In this document: positions 12,695 to 20,310 of the stretch, piece after piece
Numbering within the stretch: the first letter of the stretch is position 1
Layout of the letters: each line of letters starts with the position of its first letter
Origin: Aedoeadaptatus acetigenes
GTDB lineage: Bacteria > Bacillota > Clostridia > Tissierellales > Peptoniphilaceae
Reading direction: 5' to 3'
Assembly (NCBI RefSeq): GCF_025566985.1
Contig: NZ_JAOQJD010000020.1
Location: forward strand, 1 to 20,321
Length of the DNA stretch: 20,321 bases
The notes under the pieces: model-generated
Told to the model about the DNA's origin: nothing
What the model saw: only the letters and a program-made list of their open reading frames with translations
The model's database searches: none
Made by a program: the position numbers and the translations under genes

Positions 12695-13687
12695 ATGCAA
12701 AATAGCCTAAAACAACTTCTTCTTGGGTGGTCAGGATTTATTGCGATTAATCGTAAAGTTTTGAAAGTTCTCGGATTAGACAGAGCCTATCTTCTTAGCA
12801 TTCTTGCTGAAGGAGAAGAGATGTTTTCTAAAAAAGGCGACGATGAGGGTTGGTTTTATCAAACAGTCAGCTCAATAGAAAACATGTCCGGTTTCTCGCA
12901 ATCGAAGCAATACAGGCTACTTAAAGAATTTGAAGATATGGGAATACTTTCAGTCAAGTTCGACGGTTTTCCACAAAGGAGATATTTAAAGCTTCACTAC
13001 GACGCAATCGAAAAAATAGTTTTTGGTGAAAATGAACAAGCTCCAGAGGATCCAGTGCCACAAAATGATGAAGTCAAAATGAATGAACAGGGTCTTCAAA
13101 ATGACTGCTCAGAGGATTCATACAGTCAAGATGAATTACCAGATCAGTCAAAAGGAATTACCAGATCAGTCAAAGCGAATGACCAGATCAGTCAAACTGA
13201 ATTACCAAATCAGTTAAACGGAATGACCAGATCAGTCAAAAAGACTGCTTTATATAATAAAGAAAGTAGAGATAAAGAAAGTATTAATCTAAAACATAGT
13301 ATAAATAACCCCAATAAAGAAATCGCCGGGGGAAGTCAAAAATTTAATTCAGTCGAAAAAAACGAGGAATCAGATGAGAATGAAATTACGAATCTCGTAT
13401 TTTTCTTTACCTCAAACTTTGAACTTCAGGACGCATTATTTAACTTTATTGCTTATCGAAAAGAGTTAGGTGCTGCTATAACTCCGTCTATATTGCCAAT
13501 GTTTCTTGACGAATTAAAGGAGATAGGTTCGACGGAAAAAGAAATGATCGATGTCCTCAAGCAGTCCATGGTGAACGGTTGGAAAAGAATATTACCGGTT
13601 CATCAGCAAAATACTATGAATCATACACCTAAAACTGTTGTCGATGAAGTGGCGGACTTTTATGAATGGCGTGGAGGTGTGTCATGA
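12695..13687 (+). CDS. phage-type replication initiator carrying its own iterons
   Basis: 330 residues. The start is ATG 12695, 9 bases behind AAGGAGG; an upstream in-frame TTG at 12689 is too close to that site. An N-terminal winged-helix part (about 10-105; AYLLSILAEGEEMF and FSQSKQYRLLKEFEDMGIL) resembles initiators of DnaD/RepA-like type. A low-complexity linker (about 110-225) is rich in Asn, Gln and Ser and contains the five iterons. The C-terminal domain (about 235-310; FIAYRKELGAAITPSILPMF, then EMIDVLKQSMVNGWKRILP) is the pattern found at the end of many Firmicute phage replication proteins. It likely binds the iterons and starts replication, with the next gene supplying helicase loading. 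The stop overlaps the next start (ATGA). Confidence 0.85.
   Translation: MQNSLKQLLLGWSGFIAINRKVLKVLGLDRAYLLSILAEGEEMFSKKGDDEGWFYQTVSSIENMSGFSQSKQYRLLKEFEDMGILSVKFDGFPQRRYLKLHYDAIEKIVFGENEQAPEDPVPQNDEVKMNEQGLQNDCSEDSYSQDELPDQSKGITRSVKANDQISQTELPNQLNGMTRSVKKTALYNKESRDKESINLKHSINNPNKEIAGGSQKFNSVEKNEESDENEITNLVFFFTSNFELQDALFNFIAYRKELGAAITPSILPMFLDELKEIGSTEKEMIDVLKQSMVNGWKRILPVHQQNTMNHTPKTVVDEVADFYEWRGGVS
13133..13240. repeat. five 22-bp iterons inside the initiator gene (candidate origin)
   Basis: Copies start at 13133, 13155, 13177, 13199 and 13221, exactly 22 bases apart. The consensus is GAATKACCAGATCAGTCAAA plus two variable bases. Copies 1, 2, 3 and 5 match it fully; copy 4 has two changes. 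A degenerate half copy (CAGTCAA, 13123-13129) continues the phase upstream. Because 22 is not a multiple of 3, the repeats are read in different frames and the protein is not repeated the same way, so selection acts on DNA. Confidence 0.85.
13241..13320. other. AT-rich stretch next to the iterons (possible unwinding element)
   Basis: Immediately after the last iteron, about 70 bases are almost all A and T (TTTATATAATAAAGAAAG and AGTATAAATAACC among them), still inside the initiator coding frame. Iterons beside an AT-rich block is the standard layout of an initiator-dependent origin. Confidence 0.6.
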
Positions 13688-14265
13688 CAATTAGTGATGA
13701 CGACAGGGCTGTAGCGGAATGTTTAAGTGTGCTAAAAGCGGCTTATCCACAATATAAATTTTTAACTGATCACGCAATGATGGAGTTGTGGCATCGCAAA
13801 TTGTCGGTACTGGATCCTGAAAAAAGAAGACTCGCTATTGAGTTTTGGATTAATACCGAGAGGTTCCCTCCGGCTATATCCGACATTTACGAGTTGTGCA
13901 GTCCCAAATCTTTGCCGAATAAAGATTGGTCTGAGGCATGGCAACTAGTCCAGAGAGCAATACAACGGTTTGGTGCGTCTCGTGAAATTGAAGCTATGAA
14001 TTGGCTACAATCTGAAGATTCTATGACGGCAGAAGCTGCTAGAAGATTAGGATTTCAAAATTGCTGCCTATCACAAAATATCGCTCAGGAAAGAGCGAAC
14101 TTTAGAATGATCTATCAGAGCATGGAAGAAAAACAAAAAGCAGACGAACGCTTTATGCGTTTACCGGTCGGCTTACGTTATGAGGAAAGGAGCAAGGATT
14201 TTGCCGAACTTAACATTAACGAAAGATCAATTAAGCCAGTATCACTGTTTAAAGCGGGAAATTAA
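13684..14265 (+). CDS. replicative helicase loader/inhibitor-like protein (G39P-like)
   Basis: 193 residues. ATG 13684 follows GGAGGTG and overlaps the initiator stop. The N-terminal 80 residues carry the all-helical pattern of the phage helicase loader/inhibitor family: YPQYKF near 22-27, ELWHRKLSVLDPEKRRLAIEFW and ERFPPAISDIYEL near 60-72. G39P of phage SPP1 loads the host-type hexameric helicase at the origin. The remaining part is charged and helical, without a clear domain; there is no Walker A, so it is not a DnaC-type ATPase loader. Position right after the initiator supports the call. Its 3' end overlaps the next gene. Confidence 0.75.
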   Translation: MTISDDDRAVAECLSVLKAAYPQYKFLTDHAMMELWHRKLSVLDPEKRRLAIEFWINTERFPPAISDIYELCSPKSLPNKDWSEAWQLVQRAIQRFGASREIEAMNWLQSEDSMTAEAARRLGFQNCCLSQNIAQERANFRMIYQSMEEKQKADERFMRLPVGLRYEERSKDFAELNINERSIKPVSLFKAGN

Positions 14266-14620
14266 ATTACTTTCTGAACGACTAGATAATCTCGACGCAG
14301 AGGTTACAGATACTGTCGTCGGTTCGAATAGCTCGTTTCCTTTTCAGAAAATGCACATAACAATTCGTGGTAGGGAAACTCAATCAGACTACACGACTGC
14401 TTTGAAGAAGCTATTAACACAAAGGCTGAATAAATCAGTCGAATCTCTTTATAAAATTGAGTCATTTATATCGACAATCGAGGACGATCGAGTCCGCTAT
14501 GTTTTTACAAGACGATATATCGACAAATCTAGTTGGAAGCGGATATCCGGAGAAATGGGGAGTAATGATGAAAGCTATGCCCGTAAAATACACGACCGTT
14601 ACATTAAAAGGTATTTTTAA
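14201..14620 (+). CDS. sigma-like/ArpU-type phage transcription activator
   Basis: 139 residues from TTG 14201, which lies 8 bases behind AAAGGAG and gives the usual N-terminus (LTLTKDQLSQYHCLKREIKLL). An in-frame ATG at 14180 has no ribosome site. An N-terminal coiled helix (about 5-35) is followed by a region starting VGSNSSFPFQKMHITIRG, then a sigma-region-4-like C-terminus: DDRVRYVFTRRYIDKSSWKRISGEM followed by SYARKIHDRYIKRYF. Proteins of this kind occur at the end of early gene clusters in Firmicute phages, and several activate late promoters. Here the 9-bp repeat array starts directly after its stop. The overlap with the preceding gene is 65 bases. Role by family and context. Confidence 0.75.
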   Translation: MPNLTLTKDQLSQYHCLKREIKLLSERLDNLDAEVTDTVVGSNSSFPFQKMHITIRGRETQSDYTTALKKLLTQRLNKSVESLYKIESFISTIEDDRVRYVFTRRYIDKSSWKRISGEMGSNDESYARKIHDRYIKRYF

Positions 14621-14621
14621 A

Positions 14622-14668
14622 TTTGTCCGTTTTGTCCGTTTTTTGTCCGTTTTGGGCGTTTTGTCCGT
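14622..14668 (+). repeat. five tandem 9-bp repeats TTTGTCCGT, likely activator sites
   Basis: Copies lie at 14622, 14631, 14642, 14651 and 14660. Four are exact; the copy at 14651 is TTTGGGCGT. Two extra T break the spacing after the second copy. A possible -10 (TATAGC 14669, TAGCAT or TAGATA) follows at once, with no proper -35, so the array probably replaces it. The start of the downstream operon is 64 bases on. Confidence 0.8.
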
Positions 14669-14731
14669 ATAGCATAGATAGTGAGGGAAGCTAATACTTC
14701 TCGTTGTACGACGTAAGAAGGGTGAATTTAG

Positions 14732-15043
14732 ATGATTAATGATTTTTTGTTAGACCGTGTTTTTAAGAGTGCGAAAGACCCAAAGGAGTGGTGCGTATCG
14801 TTTAAAGGAATGGACTATGATGAGTGGCAACCTCTTTCCGCAAATGAGTTTATTCGTGAAGTTGAATTAAAGAACTCGTGGAATGATGTTGATCCTGAAA
14901 TTTACGAAAAAGCATTAGGAACCGTCGGTATAGACTTTGCTTCATATGACGATCCTGATGAAATGTGGGAAGATTTCCTACTTGCAGTCAAAAGAACAAT
15001 CGATAGTTGGCAGCAAGAAAATCAAATTATAACTCGTAGGTAG
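14732..15043 (+). CDS. acidic protein of unknown function (103 aa)
   Basis: I do not recognise a domain. The product is acidic, with MDYDEWQPLSANEFI (about 27-41) and DPDEMWEDFLLAVKRTID near the C-terminus; no signal peptide or membrane segment is seen. It starts behind AAGGGTG and is the first gene after the 9-bp repeat array. Only 8 bases separate it from the PcfB-like gene, so both are probably read from the array promoter. A transfer-related accessory role is a guess from position. Confidence 0.7.
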   Translation: MINDFLLDRVFKSAKDPKEWCVSFKGMDYDEWQPLSANEFIREVELKNSWNDVDPEIYEKALGTVGIDFASYDDPDEMWEDFLLAVKRTIDSWQQENQIITRR

Positions 15044-15051
15044 GTGATCTC

Positions 15052-15552
15052 ATGGGAATGGGCATACAAGAAGGCTTAGCTGATAGTGTGCATGATAGAC
15101 GTAAAGTAATGTTTTTTCTGGATTTATCCAGAAAGCTTTTTACAAATATCAGTTCATCGCCAGTACAAAAAGCCACGTATGACGACATGAAAATATGGGA
15201 GGAACGACAGAAAATGAATGGTCAACTTGATCAAGAACAGGTTATCTCTACAGATTTACAAGAAGAGTTAGTAAAAGCCTGTGATAAGGAAGGCATTCAA
15301 TTTGCCGTTGCACCTATTGATGATGAAAAGTTTCGACTGTACTTTCACGCTAAAGACACTAAACAAGTCGATCAGGTTCTAAAAAGGACATATCAAGGTT
15401 TAGAGGCAAAACGAGAGCGTGAAGGCGACAGGAAACCTTATAAAGAACGCTATAATGCTGCTAAAGAAATTCGTGATGAATTACGAGAAAAAGCAGCTAA
15501 TAGTAGAGAAGATAAGTTAAAACAAAAAGACCGAGGAATGAATCGAAACTAA
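15052..15552 (+). CDS. PcfB-like (DUF3801) conjugation accessory protein
   Basis: 166 residues, hydrophilic. The central region carries the DUF3801-like pattern STDLQEELVKACDKEGIQFAV (about 63-83) followed by KFRLYFHAKDTKQVDQVLKRTY (about 95-116). The C-terminal third is a strongly charged Arg/Lys/Glu tail. PcfB of pCF10 is a relaxosome factor that contacts the VirD4-type coupling protein, and in related elements its gene lies next to the coupling protein gene. Here a 3.5-kb surface protein gene lies between them, which is unusual. The start is behind TAGGTGATC, with only 8 bases after the previous gene. Confidence 0.72.
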   Translation: MGMGIQEGLADSVHDRRKVMFFLDLSRKLFTNISSSPVQKATYDDMKIWEERQKMNGQLDQEQVISTDLQEELVKACDKEGIQFAVAPIDDEKFRLYFHAKDTKQVDQVLKRTYQGLEAKREREGDRKPYKERYNAAKEIRDELREKAANSREDKLKQKDRGMNRN

Positions 15553-15557
15553 AATTC

Positions 15558-15572
15558 AGGCGAAAGCCTTTT
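15558..15572 (+). terminator. weak hairpin before the surface protein gene
   Basis: AGGC-gaaa-GCCT followed by TTTT. The stem is only 4 bp, though the GAAA loop is stabilising, so it may give partial termination between the PcfB-like and surface protein genes. An AT-rich run (TTATTATAAATATTAG) follows and could hold a promoter, but no clear -35 is present. Confidence 0.3.
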
Positions 15573-15611
15573 ATTATAAATATTAGTTAACTATCCAAGG
15601 AGGAAATAATA

Positions 15612-18600
15612 ATGGTGAAAAAAATTACACGAAAGAAAGCACTTAGTTTGGCACTTGCGGGATTAATGCTTGCACCGAGCTTACCTATTCAAAGTTTTGC
15701 TCAAGGAGCTAATCAAGGAGCAAAGGTAGAGTCAGGTACAAACAAGAACGTTCAATCAAAACAGTATATATGGGGAAAATATAATGTAAGTAAAACAGAG
15801 TCCGGAGAACCTAAACTGGGAGACATCCGATCATTTGCTACTAATGGAAACTATGGAGTATATAAAGGCATTGGGGAAATAGGAGGCGGTTTTCCGGGTA
15901 TTAAAGTTGATGGATATTTAAAAGCCACTATTGTGCCTGGAAATATGGTAAAACTATCTCAACCATATCAAAAGTACTTTGAAGCAAGTTACGGTGGTCC
16001 AGTTAGTGGTGAACTGCCAAGTACACTTTATACAACTGGTGCAGATTATATTGTTGACAACGACGCTTATCCAAAGGGAGACTATTTTTCTCCAGAAATT
16101 AGAATGCATTCCTTTGTTTTAGCTGATATAAGTCAAGTTGAAGTTATAAAAAATGGAAGAGTAACAGTATCTAAGAGTAGTCCAAATGCTGAATATTTGG
16201 GAGATCTATATCGAATTGTAGGGGCAGAAGAGGTGTCTTCGAAATCTAACTATATCGAAGATGTTACTGCTCCTAAAGGAACCTATCCTAACAATGGTGA
16301 AAAAGATGGATTCTGGTATGTTTTAAAAGGTGAGGCACCGACTGATCCGACTGTTAATACAGCGAAATCAGAAAGCGACGACGATATTAAAGGTGCCATT
16401 GACAATCTGCCTGAAGGTGCAAAGGTAGACGTTGTATCTCGACCTGAGCGTACAGCATATACACCTGAAATCAAGGAATTAACAGTTAAGCCCGGCGAAA
16501 AGGCAGACTTAACCCAAGCGATTACCAATCCGAAAGAAGGAGTTAAAATCGAAGAAAAGACTCCTGTAGACACCAGTAAGGTTGGAAAGCAAACCGGAGC
16601 TATCACTGTAACTTTACCGGCGGAAAGGAAAAATGCGAAAGCAAAAATCACATTTAAAGATCAATCGACGAAAGAAGTAGACGTACCTGTCGAATTTAAA
16701 GAGTTAAGTAAAGACTATGACGTAACGGTTAATGTAAAAGAAGCAGCTGTTAAGGTTACTCTTAACTACGTTGACGAATCCGGTAAAACTGTAGCTACAA
16801 AAGAAATGTCCGTTGAATCCGGAAGTAAAATTAAATTGACGGAAATTCCTGAACTCTTTGGTTACAAGTTACTCTCTACTGATGACATTACTGTTAGCGA
16901 AGACGGTCAAGCTGTTACTGTAAAAGTAAAAGATCTGAATGCCGAAATTAAAAGCCTGGAAGATCAATTGAACGCCAAAAAAGGCGAACTTAGCAAACTT
17001 GAAGAACAACTGGCTGCTGAAAAAGCGAAAGGCGAACAAGACAGGGCTAAAATTGCTGAGCTTGAAAAAGCAATTAATGACAAAAAGGCTGAGATTGACA
17101 AACTCAATAAGCAAATTGGCGATCTCGACGAAGTCATTAAGCAACTTCAAGAAAAGCTCAATGGGCTGAAAGGTAATCTAGAAGAAGCAAACAAAGAGCT
17201 TGCTAAATCTAAAAACGACTTAGAAAATCTTAAAAAAGAATTAGAAGCCAAGATCACTAATCTTAACGGTCAAATTGCAGATAAAGATGCTAAAGGCAAA
17301 GACCTTGAAAAACAATTAGCTACTGAAAAAGCAAAAGGCGATCAAGACGCCACGAAGATTGCTGAACTTGAAAAAGCGATCAAAGATAACAATGACGCAA
17401 AAGACGCCTTGAATAAGGAAAAAGAAGGTTTAGCAAAAGAACTCGCCGACAAAGAAGCTAAAATTGCTGAACTTGAAGCAAACGCTAAAAAGCTAGAAGG
17501 TAATGTAAAAGACCTTGAAGCAAAAATTAAAGATCTAATTAGTGGTAAAGCTGTTGATGCCGAAACTATGAAAGCTCTCCAAGATCAATTAGAAAAGGCA
17601 AAAGCAGAAAATCAAAAGCTCGCAGATAACCTTAGCGCACTAGAAAAAGCAATTGCAGAAAAAGAAGCCGAAATCGGTAAATTGAATGATAAAGTCGGAA
17701 GCCAATCCGAACTCATTAAAGCACTGCAAGCGAAGCTCGATGAAATGAAGAAGGATTTAGGAGAAGCTAACAAAAATCTGTTAGATTCCAAATCTGAACT
17801 TGATAACCTCAAAAAAGAACTTGCTGATAAAATTGCAGCACTGAATGATCAAATTGCCAGCAGAGATGCGAAAGGTAAAGACCTTGAAAAACAACTTGCC
17901 GACGAAAAAGCAAAAGGTAATCAAGACACCGCTAAGATCGCAGAGTTAGAAAAAGCAATTAAAGATAACAACGACGCAAAAGACGCCTTGAATAAGGAAA
18001 AAGAAGGTTTAGCAAAAGAACTCGCCGACAAAGAGGCTAAGATTACTGAACTTGAAGCAAACGCTAAAAAGCTAGAAGGTAATGTAAAAGACCTTGAAGC
18101 AAAAATTAAAGACTTGATCGACGGTAAGTCCGTTGACGCAAGCGCTTTAAAGAAAGCTGAAGAAGCATTAGCACAAGCAAAAGCTGATAATGCAAAACTT
18201 GCCGATGAAGTGAAGAAGCTTCAAGATAGCCTGAAAACTGAAAAAACAGCAAGTGCTGAAAAAGATAAAGAGCTATCTAAACTACGTGAAGAAGCAAAGG
18301 CAAACCACGATTCCAACCTTTCCGAACTGAAGAAGGAACTAAAGAAAGAACTTGATAGAGCGGATAAAGTCGATCGTAAACGCCTAAGCGAACAAGAAAA
18401 CAAAAAACTCGATGAAGTTATTAAGAAGGCTAAAGATATTTTTGCCAAAAAAGATGCTAAAGATGATGAAGTAAAACAAGCAATCAAGGATTTAAAAGAA
18501 ACCTTGAAACCTTACGAAAACTTTATTTTCGATGACAAGCATATCAATGGGTTGCTCGGCAAAAACATCAAGTCCTTAAAAGACTTTATCGACAAGGTAG

Positions 18601-19088
18601 AAAAAGCAATTGGCGGAACCTTGATCGAAGAGGAAACCATTAGCAAAGACAAAGAATACACTGCATTAAAATATGTCTTTATGGTTAATTCCAACAAATA
18701 TGCACAAGCAACGAATAAAGACACTAAGATCTACAAAATGGACGTTAGCCCCTTTATTCGAAACAGCAGAACCATGTTACCGCTCCGGTATGTAGCTAAC
18801 GTACTAGGTGCCGATGTTAAGTGGGATAATGGAACAAGAACTGCTACCTTCACCAAAGACGGTATGGAAGCAAAAATCAATATCGACGAAGGTAAGACCA
18901 TTAAGGTTGCCGGAAAATCGGTAGAACTTTCTGCGAAACCTGAAATCGTACAAGACAGAATCTTTGTACCGTTAACAGATATTTCGAAGGTATTCGAAGT
19001 AACCAATGGCAATACCGATGACGGTATTAACCAAGACATTGAGTGGAACAAAGACAATAGAACGGTTACCGTTCACATTGCAAGATAA
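15612..19088 (+). CDS. large secreted coiled-coil surface protein with CAO-N-type C-terminus
   Basis: 1158 residues. A signal peptide (1-30: KK-rich start, hydrophobic core LSLALAGLMLAPS, cleavage after SFA) is followed by a region of unknown fold (31-240). Next are a Rib/alpha-like domain (about 245-365; EIKELTVKPGEKADLTQAIT, TGAITVTLPAERKN) and a MucBP-like domain (about 368-442; VTLNYVDESGKTV). A long coiled coil (about 443-950) contains a 193-residue duplication, and a copper amine oxidase N-terminal-like domain (about 1027-1156; TMLPLRYVANVLGADVKWD, IFVPLTDI) ends the protein. There is no LPXTG or terminal membrane anchor; proteins with this C-terminal domain in Peptoniphilaceae-type bacteria are cell-surface proteins, probably held non-covalently. 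It starts 8 bases behind AAGGAGG. Likely adhesin or mating-surface factor, by inference. Confidence 0.88.
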   Translation: MVKKITRKKALSLALAGLMLAPSLPIQSFAQGANQGAKVESGTNKNVQSKQYIWGKYNVSKTESGEPKLGDIRSFATNGNYGVYKGIGEIGGGFPGIKVDGYLKATIVPGNMVKLSQPYQKYFEASYGGPVSGELPSTLYTTGADYIVDNDAYPKGDYFSPEIRMHSFVLADISQVEVIKNGRVTVSKSSPNAEYLGDLYRIVGAEEVSSKSNYIEDVTAPKGTYPNNGEKDGFWYVLKGEAPTDPTVNTAKSESDDDIKGAIDNLPEGAKVDVVSRPERTAYTPEIKELTVKPGEKADLTQAITNPKEGVKIEEKTPVDTSKVGKQTGAITVTLPAERKNAKAKITFKDQSTKEVDVPVEFKELSKDYDVTVNVKEAAVKVTLNYVDESGKTVATKEMSVESGSKIKLTEIPELFGYKLLSTDDITVSEDGQAVTVKVKDLNAEIKSLEDQLNAKKGELSKLEEQLAAEKAKGEQDRAKIAELEKAINDKKAEIDKLNKQIGDLDEVIKQLQEKLNGLKGNLEEANKELAKSKNDLENLKKELEAKITNLNGQIADKDAKGKDLEKQLATEKAKGDQDATKIAELEKAIKDNNDAKDALNKEKEGLAKELADKEAKIAELEANAKKLEGNVKDLEAKIKDLISGKAVDAETMKALQDQLEKAKAENQKLADNLSALEKAIAEKEAEIGKLNDKVGSQSELIKALQAKLDEMKKDLGEANKNLLDSKSELDNLKKELADKIAALNDQIASRDAKGKDLEKQLADEKAKGNQDTAKIAELEKAIKDNNDAKDALNKEKEGLAKELADKEAKITELEANAKKLEGNVKDLEAKIKDLIDGKSVDASALKKAEEALAQAKADNAKLADEVKKLQDSLKTEKTASAEKDKELSKLREEAKANHDSNLSELKKELKKELDRADKVDRKRLSEQENKKLDEVIKKAKDIFAKKDAKDDEVKQAIKDLKETLKPYENFIFDDKHINGLLGKNIKSLKDFIDKVEKAIGGTLIEEETISKDKEYTALKYVFMVNSNKYAQATNKDTKIYKMDVSPFIRNSRTMLPLRYVANVLGADVKWDNGTRTATFTKDGMEAKINIDEGKTIKVAGKSVELSAKPEIVQDRIFVPLTDISKVFEVTNGNTDDGINQDIEWNKDNRTVTVHIAR
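17402..18112 (+). repeat. duplicated coiled-coil segment, offset 579 bases
   Basis: A 132-base block at 17402-17533 recurs at 17981-18112 with only a few changes (for example GAAGCTAAAATTGCT versus GAGGCTAAGATTACT). The offset of 579 bases is 193 codons. Weaker similarity extends upstream in both copies (ELEAKITNLNGQIADKDAKG versus ELADKIAALNDQIASRDAKG), so the duplicated unit is about 193 residues. The near identity suggests recent duplication or gene conversion and a possible site of length change. Confidence 0.85.
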
Positions 19089-19099
19089 GATAGTACTTG

Positions 19100-19135
19100 A
19101 TGGGAAGGGGGATATTCCCTCTTCCCATTCTTTTA
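19100..19135 (+). terminator. terminator after the surface protein gene
   Basis: ATGGGAAGGGGG (19100-19111), loop ATATT, CCCTCTTCCCAT (19117-19128) make a 12-bp stem with one G-U pair, followed by TCTTTTACTT. It separates the surface protein gene from the coupling protein gene, so the latter needs readthrough or its own promoter. Confidence 0.85.
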
Positions 19136-19152
19136 CTTAAAAAGGGCTATTT

Positions 19153-20271
19153 ATGGATATTATCAATCAAATTTCAAAAGACATTCAGGATTATGTGGAT
19201 TCTAAAATACAGGATTTGAGAGAAGTCAATAAGAAAACGCTGTTTGCGTTGATTTTCCCCTATATACTATTTTTCTTTTTCTTTAATCGACTTTTCTTTT
19301 TAATCGATCGTGTTTCCTTTGGGTTTGCATTTAAAAATCTGGCGATGTGTTTTAATACTGAAATTCCACTTATACCCTTGGGAAAATTTACACTCTATGC
19401 CTTAGCTGCAAGTGTACTCATTCGAATTATCGTATGGCAGAAAGCTAAAAATGCGAAGAAGTTTCGAAAAGGCGAAGAATATGGATCTGCTAAATGGGCA
19501 GATCATAAAGATATCAAGCCATACATTAATAGCAGCGATCCTGACGAGAATATTATTCTGACAAAGACAGAATCATTAACTATGGAAGAAAGAATGCCGG
19601 TAACTAAAAAGAAGTTCGAGAGAAATAAAAATGTTCTGGTAATCGGCGGTTCCGGCTCAGGTAAAACACGCTTCTATGTAAAACCTAATATTATGCAACA
19701 GCATAGCTCCTACGTTATAACAGACCCGAAAGGCAGTCTTTTGACGGAGACGGGAAAAATGCTTGCTCGTGGCAAGATCGTGACTAAAAAAGATAAAAAA
19801 GGCAAGAAGAAAGCAGTTCGTGAAGCTTATCAAATTAGAGTGTTTAATACAATCAACTTTAAAAAGTCCATGCACTATAATCCTTTCGCCTATGTAAGAA
19901 CAGAAAAAGACATCTTAAAGCTTGTAAATACTTTGATGATTAATACAAAAGGTGAAGGCAGTCACTCAGGAGAAGACTTTTGGGTTAAAGCAGAACGTCT
20001 ACTTTACTGTGCATTAATTGCCTACATCGTATTTGAACTTGAAGAGAAAGATCGTAACTTTGGAACGCTAGTGGATATGATCGACAATTCTCAGGTAAGT
20101 GAAGAGGACGAAAGCTATAAAAACATTATCGACATCATGTTTGAAGAACTTGAAGAGCGGAAAAAGGACTGCTTTGCAGTCCGTCAATATAAGAAGTATA
20201 AATTAGCAGCCGGAGTAATAGAATTAAGGAGAACACTTAATCACTATTTTAGTGAAATATGTACTTCTTAA
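19153..20271 (+). pseudogene. VirD4/TraG-type coupling protein, truncated
   Basis: The frame gives 372 residues against a usual 550-650. Two N-terminal membrane segments (about 29-51 and 76-95) are followed by YGSAKWA (110-116), Walker A GGSGSGKT (165-172), the conserved ITDPKGSL (189-196), HYNPFAY (241-247) and EDFWVKAERLLYCALIAY (274-291). Up to KYKLAAG (348-354) it follows the family. After that the normal continuation (KTAKSILVS type, then Walker B DEFANIG) is missing, replaced by 18 unrelated residues and a stop. Coupling proteins link the relaxosome to the secretion channel; without Walker B this one cannot work as an ATPase. Insertion of another element at about 20215 is most likely. 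The start follows AAAGGG. Confidence 0.85.
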
Positions 20272-20310
20272 TTCTTTTTTTATTGAAAAATTAAGAGAAA
20301 GGGGGTAAAA
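20215..20310. other. foreign junction sequence interrupting the coupling protein gene
   Basis: From about 20215 the sequence no longer encodes coupling protein. It is AT-rich and holds two hairpins: TCACTA-ttt-TAGTGA (20241-20255) and CTTAATT/AATTAAG (20267-20273 with 20289-20295). A ribosome site (AAAGGGGG, 20298-20305) precedes a new ATG at 20311. This looks like the left end of an inserted element. No group II intron 5' consensus (GTGYG) is seen. Confidence 0.55.

Noticed and set aside
13133..13240. Regular repeats considered as a CRISPR array
   Set aside because: The gap between 20-base units is only 2 bases, there are no spacers, and the repeats lie inside a coding gene.
14622..14668. 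9-bp tandem repeats considered as slippage in a coding frame
   Set aside because: They begin just after the stop codon of the activator gene, with one degenerate unit and a phase shift kept in an intergenic region; a binding array explains this better.
18691..19088. Search for LPXTG sorting signal at the end of the surface protein
   Set aside because: The protein ends in the CAO-N-type domain (VTVHIAR) without LPXTG, hydrophobic tail or basic end.
20212..20225. Group II intron or intein at the coupling protein break
   Set aside because: No GTGYG at the junction and no Cys/Ser first residue of an intein; an insertion element fits better, but the right side is not visible.
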